DNA of 20,434 nucleotides from Paracoccaceae bacterium. Lineage in GTDB: Bacteria; Pseudomonadota; Alphaproteobacteria; Rhodobacterales; Rhodobacteraceae. The translations under genes and the position numbers were made by a program. The notes beneath the pieces were generated by a model. It did no database searches. It was not told the DNA's origin and saw only the letters and a list, made by a program, of their open reading frames with translations. Positions 15,651 to 20,434 of this stretch are shown here, in pieces (the stretch's first letter is position 1; each line of letters opens with the position of its first letter). Where the stretch lies: contig DQCI01000230.1 in assembly GCA_003545125.1 (NCBI GenBank), positions 14,476 to 34,909 of the forward strand, given 5' to 3'.

Positions 15651-15716
15651 ACGGCGTTTCGAAACGCCGTGCAACGCGGTTTCGAAACCGCGTTTGAAGC
15701 CGCTTCGAAGCGGCTT
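15651..15716. repeat. Three phased palindromes centred on TTCGAA
   Basis: Three perfect palindromes follow each other between sleB and folB: ACGGCGTTTCGAAACGCCGT (15651-15670), a 22-bp one with half AACGCGGTTTC (15673-15694), and AAGCCGCTTCGAAGCGGCTT (15697-15716). Their centres lie at 15660/15661, 15683/15684 and 15706/15707, exactly 23 bp apart. The TTCGAA core is constant, but the arms differ and are matched base for base on both sides. As RNA each would form a 10-11-bp stem. No T tract follows. Confidence 0.9.
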
Positions 15717-15735
15717 GGCCGACGGCGCCCGCGCG

Positions 15736-16458
15736 CTAGCGGTAGAACCGATGGTCGCCAATCGTCGAGGTCAGGTCTTTGGTCACCGACCAACTCGGGT
15801 TGACCCGGGTCGCGTGGTAGAAGAGCGCGCCGTCGGTGAGAACCCGAGGGGCGCCGTTGAGCATCGCACCAGCGACCTTGCCCACCCGTTCCCAAGCCTT
15901 CGGTTCTGTCACATGCTCGGGTAGCCCGTCACAGGTATAGGTGAACTGGCAGGCGTATTTCCGGCCCGTGCCCTGGTTGATCACGTCGCAGACGCTGTCG
16001 GGGTAGCGACTGCTGTCGACCCGGTTGAGGATGACCTCTGCGACGGCGAAGAGCCCCTTTGCCCGCTCGCCCCGCGCCTCGAAATAGAGCGCCTGGGCCA
16101 GGCATTCCCACTCGGCGCCGCCCGCGGCGTCTGCCTGGGCCCGCAGCCAGGCATCGGTATGAAGGTAGGGCGCATCACCGGCGAGGTCGGCTTTCAGCGC
16201 CAGGGTCCGCCGCACATGGTCCGGGCCGGGTACCGCCAGATCATCGGGAACCGGAGCGGATTTGGTCGCGACGACAGGCCAAACGGGGCGGGCGGGCGCA
16301 GGGCTGGAGGCAGCGCTCCGTGCCGGGCTGGCCGCTGGCGCGACAAGCTTTGCAATCTTGAGTACCGGCGGGCTGTCGGCGCCGGCCAGGACCGGGCCGG
16401 CAAGCATCCCGCAGACGAGCAAAGCGGCCGCGAGTGCGGCCGACATCGTCAAATACAT
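15736..16458 (-). CDS. SleB-type cell wall hydrolase, secreted
   Basis: The product is 240 residues from ATG 16458, with AAGGGGGGACA as ribosome site. Residues 1-25 look like a signal peptide ending in VLAGA, followed by an alanine/proline-rich linker to about residue 80. The C-terminal half is a Hydrolase_2 (SleB) domain: EWECLAQALYFEARGE with the likely catalytic Glu, AVAEVILNRVDSSRYPDSVC, CQFTYTCDG, and GALFYHATRVNPSW through IGDHRFYR. The family cleaves peptidoglycan glycan strands in the periplasm. Cysteines in the domain suit disulfides. It lies upstream of folB on the same strand, separated by the TTCGAA palindromes. Confidence 0.9.
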   Translation of the reverse strand: MYLTMSAALAAALLVCGMLAGPVLAGADSPPVLKIAKLVAPAASPARSAASSPAPARPVWPVVATKSAPVPDDLAVPGPDHVRRTLALKADLAGDAPYLHTDAWLRAQADAAGGAEWECLAQALYFEARGERAKGLFAVAEVILNRVDSSRYPDSVCDVINQGTGRKYACQFTYTCDGLPEHVTEPKAWERVGKVAGAMLNGAPRVLTDGALFYHATRVNPSWSVTKDLTSTIGDHRFYR

Positions 16459-16570
16459 TGTCCCCCCTTGCAGCCGGTGGCTCGACCGCGCAGTTTCCAA
16501 TGCCGTGAAAATAGCCCGATTCCCGGGTTTTTGTCTATCGGACGGGGATATTTGGCCGATTCACCGGTCA

Positions 16571-16598
16571 AACACGCAAGATATTGTGGTTGCGTGTT
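16571..16598 (-). terminator. Inverted repeat after the dikinase-like gene
   Basis: AACACGCAA (16571-16579) and TTGCGTGTT (16590-16598) are perfect 9-bp arms around ten bases, 48 bases beyond the stop of the dikinase-like gene. On the minus strand the stem ends GTGTTTGACC, a weak T stretch. It could also be a protein site for the sleB upstream region; a TTGACC (minus, 16571-16566) begins next to it. Confidence 0.45.
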
Positions 16599-16646
16599 GT
16601 CTTGATCCCACATCCGGAGGGCGCGTGGCCGCTGCGTGCGTGGGAA

Positions 16647-19232
16647 TCAATACATCCGGTCGGGACGTTTGGCGCCACGGTCGAGAATGGCGAAATGCGC
16701 GGCCGCGAGCCGCGCCACCGGGACGCGGAAGGGCGAGCAGGACACGTAGTCGAACCCGGCGCGCCGGCAGAACGCGATCGAGGCCGGGTTGCCCCCGTGT
16801 TCGCCGCAGATCGAGAGCGTGAGCCCGGGCTGGGCCGCCCGCGCCCGTTCGGCGCCGATCGACAGAAGCTCGCCCACCCCCTCCGTGTCGAGGGTGTGGA
16901 ACGGGTCCTCCGCGTACACCCCCTGGGTCACGAAGGCCCCCATGAACCGGCCCGCATCGTCGCGCGACAGCCCGTAGGTCATCTGGGTCAGATCGTTGGT
17001 CCCGAAGGAAAGAAAGGCGCAATGCTGCGCGATCTCGCCCGATTGCAGCGCCGCGCGTGGGGTTTCGACCATCACGCCGAGGCGGTAGTCGAACCGGGCG
17101 CCGAGCTCGATCTTCACCGCCGCCGCCACCGCGTCGATGCGGCCCTTGACGATTTCCACCTCGCGGCGCGCCGAGACCAGCGGGATCATGATCTCGGGCA
17201 CCACCTCGGTGCCCGTGCGTGCCAGCGCCGCAAGCGCCTCGAAGATCGCACGCGCCTGCATGTCGTAGATCTCGGGCACGGTCAGCCCGAGACGCACGCC
17301 GCGCATCCCCAGCATCGGGTTGAACTCGGTGAGCGCCTGCACCCGCCGGGTCACATCCGAGAGCGGCAGATCGAGCGCGGCGGCAAGCTCGCGCAGGCCC
17401 TCGCGACTGGAGGGCAGGAACTCGTGCAGCGGCAAATCGAACAGCCGGATCGTCACCGGCTTGCCGTCCATGATCTCGAACAGTTCGATGAAATCGGCCC
17501 GCTGCATCGGCAGGATGCGCTCGAGGATCGACCGGCGGTCGTCGGCATCGTCGGCGAAAATCATCTCGCGCATCGCCAGAAGCCGGTCCTCGGCAAAGAA
17601 CATATGCTCGGTCCGGCACAGCCCGATCCCCTCGGCATCGAACCGGATGGCGGTGCGGGCGTCTTCGGGCGTATCCGCATTGGCGCGCACGCCGATGTCG
17701 CGCGTCGCGTCGGCCCAGGCGAGGAGCTGCCGGAAACTCTCGCCCAGCGCCGGCGCGAGCATCGGCGCGGCGCCGGCGAGGGCGACGCCCGCGCTGCCAT
17801 CGACGGTGATCACATCGCCCTCGCGAAACACCCGCCCGTCGGCCGCCGTCAAGGTCTGGGCTCTGTGGTCGATCCGCACCGTCGCGGCGCCAACGACGCA
17901 AGGCACGCCAAGCCCCCGCGCGATCACCGCCGCATGGCTGGTCACGCCGCCGCGTTCGGTGAAGACGGCATGGGCCGCATGCATGCCGCGGATGTCCTCG
18001 GGCTTGGTCTCGCGGCGCACCAGGACGCAAGGCTCGTCCTGGGCCAGCGCCGCCTGTGCCGCGCGGGCGGTGAAGACGATCTTGCCGGTCGCAGCACCCG
18101 GCGATGCGGCGATCCCCCGGCCGATCACGTCGCGCTCACCCGCCGGGTCGACCTGGCTGTGCATGAGCTCGGGCAAAGACCGGGGCGGGACGCGCAGCAC
18201 CGCCTCATCCTCGGAGATGATCCCGTCCTTCGCCAGCGCGACTGCGATCCGCAGATTGGCCCGCGCCGAACGGGTCATCCGCACCGCGTCGAGGATGTGC
18301 AGATCGTTGTTCTCGACCGTGAACTCGATCTGCATCTCTTCGCGCAGCCGCCGGCGCGACAGATCGCCGTATCCCATGAGCTCGGCCCAGACCTCGGGCA
18401 GGTTTTCCTCGACGGAGGGGCCGCGCGGATCGGCGGCGAGATATTGGGTGCGCTCCAGCGCCGGCTTGTCGGTGAGCGCGTCACGGCCCTGAGCCTGGCT
18501 CATGTAGCGGCCGATGATCGCGGGCCGACCGGTGCTGCCGTTGACGAACTGGATCACGCCGGATCCGCAGTGCTCGCGGCCCAGGCCCAACGCCATCTCC
18601 TGCACAACGAGACCAAGCCCGGCATCGGCCGGCGCGCCCTTGGCTTCGCGCAACAGCCGGGCCGATGTGCCCTCCCAGGCCCGCGCCATCGAGCGCAGCA
18701 CCTGGCCGAGCTGGGTGCGCACATCCTGCGGGAAGGCCTCGTCCGCCTCTTCCTCGTAGACCGTGAGCGCGCGGCGCAGCGTTTCTGCGTTCGGCTCGAT
18801 CGCCGGTTCGAACTCATCCGGGTCGAGCCGGGCGACATGCACCGCGTAGGCCTGGATGAAGCGCAGATAGAGCGCATTGGCCGCCGTCTCGCCGTGGCTC
18901 TCGACGAGCCTGGCATGCCGCGCATCGTTCATGCCGATGTTGAGGATCGCGCCCGGTCCGCCCCAGTCGGGATCTGCGGAGGAGGGCCGGACCGAGAGCA
19001 GCGGATCGGAACCGAAGCAGGCCAGCATCGCGTCGAAATCGGGCAGAATCCCGCGCGAGATCCGCGCGACGGTGGCGAAATCGAGTGCGACCGTGCGTGG
19101 CACCGGCATCTCGAGCCGCATCAGCCGCTGCAGACACTTCGCCCGACCGCCATGGCGGCCCGCCGCGATGGGCGCGCCGGGCGTGATCTCGGCAAAACCG
19201 GCGATCTCGGATGGGTCGGTGAGTTTCTGCAC
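16647..19232 (-). CDS. Pyruvate, phosphate dikinase-like protein with divergent ATP-grasp half
   Basis: The product is 861 residues from GTG 19232, chosen because GGAGG sits eight bases before it; an ATG at 19259 is in frame but poorly placed. The swivelling domain has the phospho-carrier histidine (GGVTSHAAVIARG, His433). The C-terminal PEP/pyruvate barrel keeps CRTEHMFF, IRLFDLPLHEF, GMRGVRLG, MVETPRAAL, GTNDLTQMTYG and the catalytic Cys809 in SICGEHGG. His-to-Cys distance (376) equals that of the Clostridium symbiosum enzyme (455 to 831). The N-terminal nucleotide domain departs: GGKGANL is GGRAKCL, the MPGMMDT-type loop is DWGGPGAILN, and LQTR becomes LDAVR. The usual role is ATP + pyruvate + Pi to PEP + AMP + PPi; whether this paralogue does so is open. 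Hence no gene symbol. Confidence 0.85.
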   Translation of the reverse strand: MQKLTDPSEIAGFAEITPGAPIAAGRHGGRAKCLQRLMRLEMPVPRTVALDFATVARISRGILPDFDAMLACFGSDPLLSVRPSSADPDWGGPGAILNIGMNDARHARLVESHGETAANALYLRFIQAYAVHVARLDPDEFEPAIEPNAETLRRALTVYEEEADEAFPQDVRTQLGQVLRSMARAWEGTSARLLREAKGAPADAGLGLVVQEMALGLGREHCGSGVIQFVNGSTGRPAIIGRYMSQAQGRDALTDKPALERTQYLAADPRGPSVEENLPEVWAELMGYGDLSRRRLREEMQIEFTVENNDLHILDAVRMTRSARANLRIAVALAKDGIISEDEAVLRVPPRSLPELMHSQVDPAGERDVIGRGIAASPGAATGKIVFTARAAQAALAQDEPCVLVRRETKPEDIRGMHAAHAVFTERGGVTSHAAVIARGLGVPCVVGAATVRIDHRAQTLTAADGRVFREGDVITVDGSAGVALAGAAPMLAPALGESFRQLLAWADATRDIGVRANADTPEDARTAIRFDAEGIGLCRTEHMFFAEDRLLAMREMIFADDADDRRSILERILPMQRADFIELFEIMDGKPVTIRLFDLPLHEFLPSSREGLRELAAALDLPLSDVTRRVQALTEFNPMLGMRGVRLGLTVPEIYDMQARAIFEALAALARTGTEVVPEIMIPLVSARREVEIVKGRIDAVAAAVKIELGARFDYRLGVMVETPRAALQSGEIAQHCAFLSFGTNDLTQMTYGLSRDDAGRFMGAFVTQGVYAEDPFHTLDTEGVGELLSIGAERARAAQPGLTLSICGEHGGNPASIAFCRRAGFDYVSCSPFRVPVARLAAAHFAILDRGAKRPDRMY

Positions 19233-19342
19233 TGCGGCAACCTCCTGTGCGCGCAGCATAACGGCGGCGCGCCAGCAGGCAAGAGCGCGGGTGCGAAACG
19301 CCGCACGCCCGCCATTTCGCGGCCTGCTCGCCCCATCCGGGT

Positions 19343-19399
19343 GGCTCAGCGAGCCGCGCAGGCGCCGCTATCGGGCCCGGCACGCGTACCCGCCGGGCC
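19343..19399 (-). terminator. Hairpins after the right-hand RTX-type gene
   Basis: GGCCCGGC (19374-19381) pairs with GCCGGGCC (19392-19399) eight bases past the RTX stop, and GGCTC-AGC-GAGCC (19343-19355) forms another just beyond. Both are GC stems without a T tract; together they separate the RTX gene from the dikinase-like gene on the same strand. Confidence 0.4.
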
Positions 19400-19406
19400 G
19401 CGCCGG

Positions 19407-20434
19407 TCAGAACAGGAAGTCGCTGGCGCCCAGATCGCCGATGTCGATCCCCACCAAGGTCAGCTTGTCGCCGCCGCCGCCGCCGCCGCTGTTGATCACG
19501 ACATCTGGGCCGACTTGCGTCATATGGTTGTTCATGAGGTCCGAAAAACCGGTGATCGAGGCCATGCCGCTCAGGTCGACGTCCTCGGCGCCGGACCCGG
19601 CGTCGAAATCCATGATCTTGTCTTTTCCGCTGCCGGTGCCGAACACGAAGGTATCTGCCCCGGCGCCGCCTTTGCAGACGTCCTAGCCGCGACCGCCGTC
19701 GAGGGTGTCGTTGCCGGCACCGCCAAAGAGCTTGTCGGCGCCCTTTCTTCCCTCCAGCGTGTCGTCGCCGGCGCGGCCCCTGAGTGTGTTGTCGCCAATG
19801 TTTCCGCGAATAGCGTTTTGGCTGGCGTTGCCGGTGCCATTGAGATCCTGCACCCCCTTCAGCTTGAGGTTCTCGAAATCGGCGCCCAGTGTGTGGCTGA
19901 CCGTGCTGAAGATCTTGTCGGTCCCGCTGTCATCGGCCAGTGTCAGGTCGTTGCCCACGATCCAGTATTTGTCGTCGCCGTAGCCGCCATTGATCGTGCC
20001 GTCAACGGTGCCGCCAGCTTCGGCGATGAATGTGTCGTTGCCGACCCCCAATCAGGACATTGCCGACGATCCGCCCGCTGTTTGTGATCGTGTCGTTGCC
20101 TGCCGAAACGATGATCGCGTTTCCGCCCAGGCCCCGGATCGTGCCGCTGTTGTCGATGCGGTCATCGGCCGCACCCGTGATAATCCCGGCTGCTCCAATA
20201 ACCTGCCCGGCATTGCCGATGTGTATTTGCTCCGTCGAGGAGTCAAAGGATACGATTCCGAAAGTGAGCGCGGAGCGGACCACGCCGTCTTCGCCGATCG
20301 TAACCGAACCACCGTTGCCTCTGAACCAGATTGCGGAATTCGAGGCGGACACGATACCGTCCACCGATATGTCTACCGAATACGGCGTCGCTTCCGTATC
20401 GACCGCGATACCGGTGACCTGCCACTGAATGTTC
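19407..20434 (-). pseudogene. RTX-type calcium-binding protein, frameshift and stop, runs off the window
   Basis: The gene enters at the right edge and ends at 19407. The upstream part has beta-helix-like turns (NSGTIRGLGGNAIIVSAGNDTITNSGRIVGNVLIG). At a run of five G on the minus strand (20049-20045) the frame is lost; removing one G gives IGVGNDTFIAEAGG and continues correctly. Classical RTX nonapeptides follow (LRGRAGDDTLEGRKGADKLFGGAGNDTLDGG). At 19685-19683 an in-frame TAG sits where GGxGxDVL expects N, D or Y; reading goes on in the same frame through GGAGADTFVFGTGSGKDKIMDFDAG to the C-terminus GDLGASDFLF. The family is exported by type I secretion and binds calcium. Two lesions make a full-length product unlikely unless they are sequence errors. 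Confidence 0.75.

Noticed and set aside
15651..15716. CRISPR-like reading of the three palindromes
   Set aside because: Only 1-3 bases lie between units and arms differ, so there are no repeat-spacer units.
16584..20087. A 1,167-codon open frame on the plus strand opposite the dikinase-like and RTX genes
   Set aside because: It is a by-product of high GC codon use on the minus strand; its translation is His/Arg/Asp-rich without domain features, and the minus-strand genes have clear motifs.

Overview
The window looks like chromosomal DNA of a high-GC alphaproteobacterium, most likely a Rhodobacteraceae (Roseobacter-group) member. The support is the gene order folB-folP-glmM with 4-base start/stop overlaps, a pair of Lrp-type regulators divergent from ilvC, a ligase-associated-type Lhr helicase, a SleB-type cell wall hydrolase, and RTX-type calcium-binding proteins. 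I see no tRNA, rRNA, CRISPR array, transposase or integrase.

Left part (1-5373): an RTX-type protein gene with an unusual 28-residue repeat and a broken 5' end (35-1102, minus), a small SAM-dependent methyltransferase (minus), a polytopic membrane protein resembling GT-C glycosyltransferases (minus), then a divergent AAA+ ATPase (plus) with a well-formed promoter overlapped by a dyad. Two hairpins separate the ATPase from the convergent DUF4405-type membrane protein.

Middle (5374-12280): the DUF4405-type haem-b-like membrane protein (minus), the Lhr-family DEXH helicase (plus), a region with two CCTAGG-centred dyads ahead of a winged-helix regulator (plus), two overlapping Lrp/AsnC regulators (minus), ilvC (plus) with a clear intrinsic terminator, and an ArsR-SRPBCC pair (minus) whose start region carries two TTACGG dyads.

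Right part (12281-20434): on the minus strand run sleB, folB, folP and glmM (folate synthesis plus the entry step to UDP-GlcNAc and peptidoglycan), then a divergent pyruvate-phosphate-dikinase-type enzyme and a second RTX-type gene that leaves the window and has a frameshift and an in-frame TAG. Between sleB and folB sit three perfect palindromes, all centred on TTCGAA and exactly 23 bp apart. With the FolB C-terminal extension, the altered ATP-grasp half of the dikinase-like protein and the lesions confined to the two RTX genes, these are the points most worth a second look. I found no convincing multi-gene defence or other new system. All spacers without genes are shorter than 300 bases.
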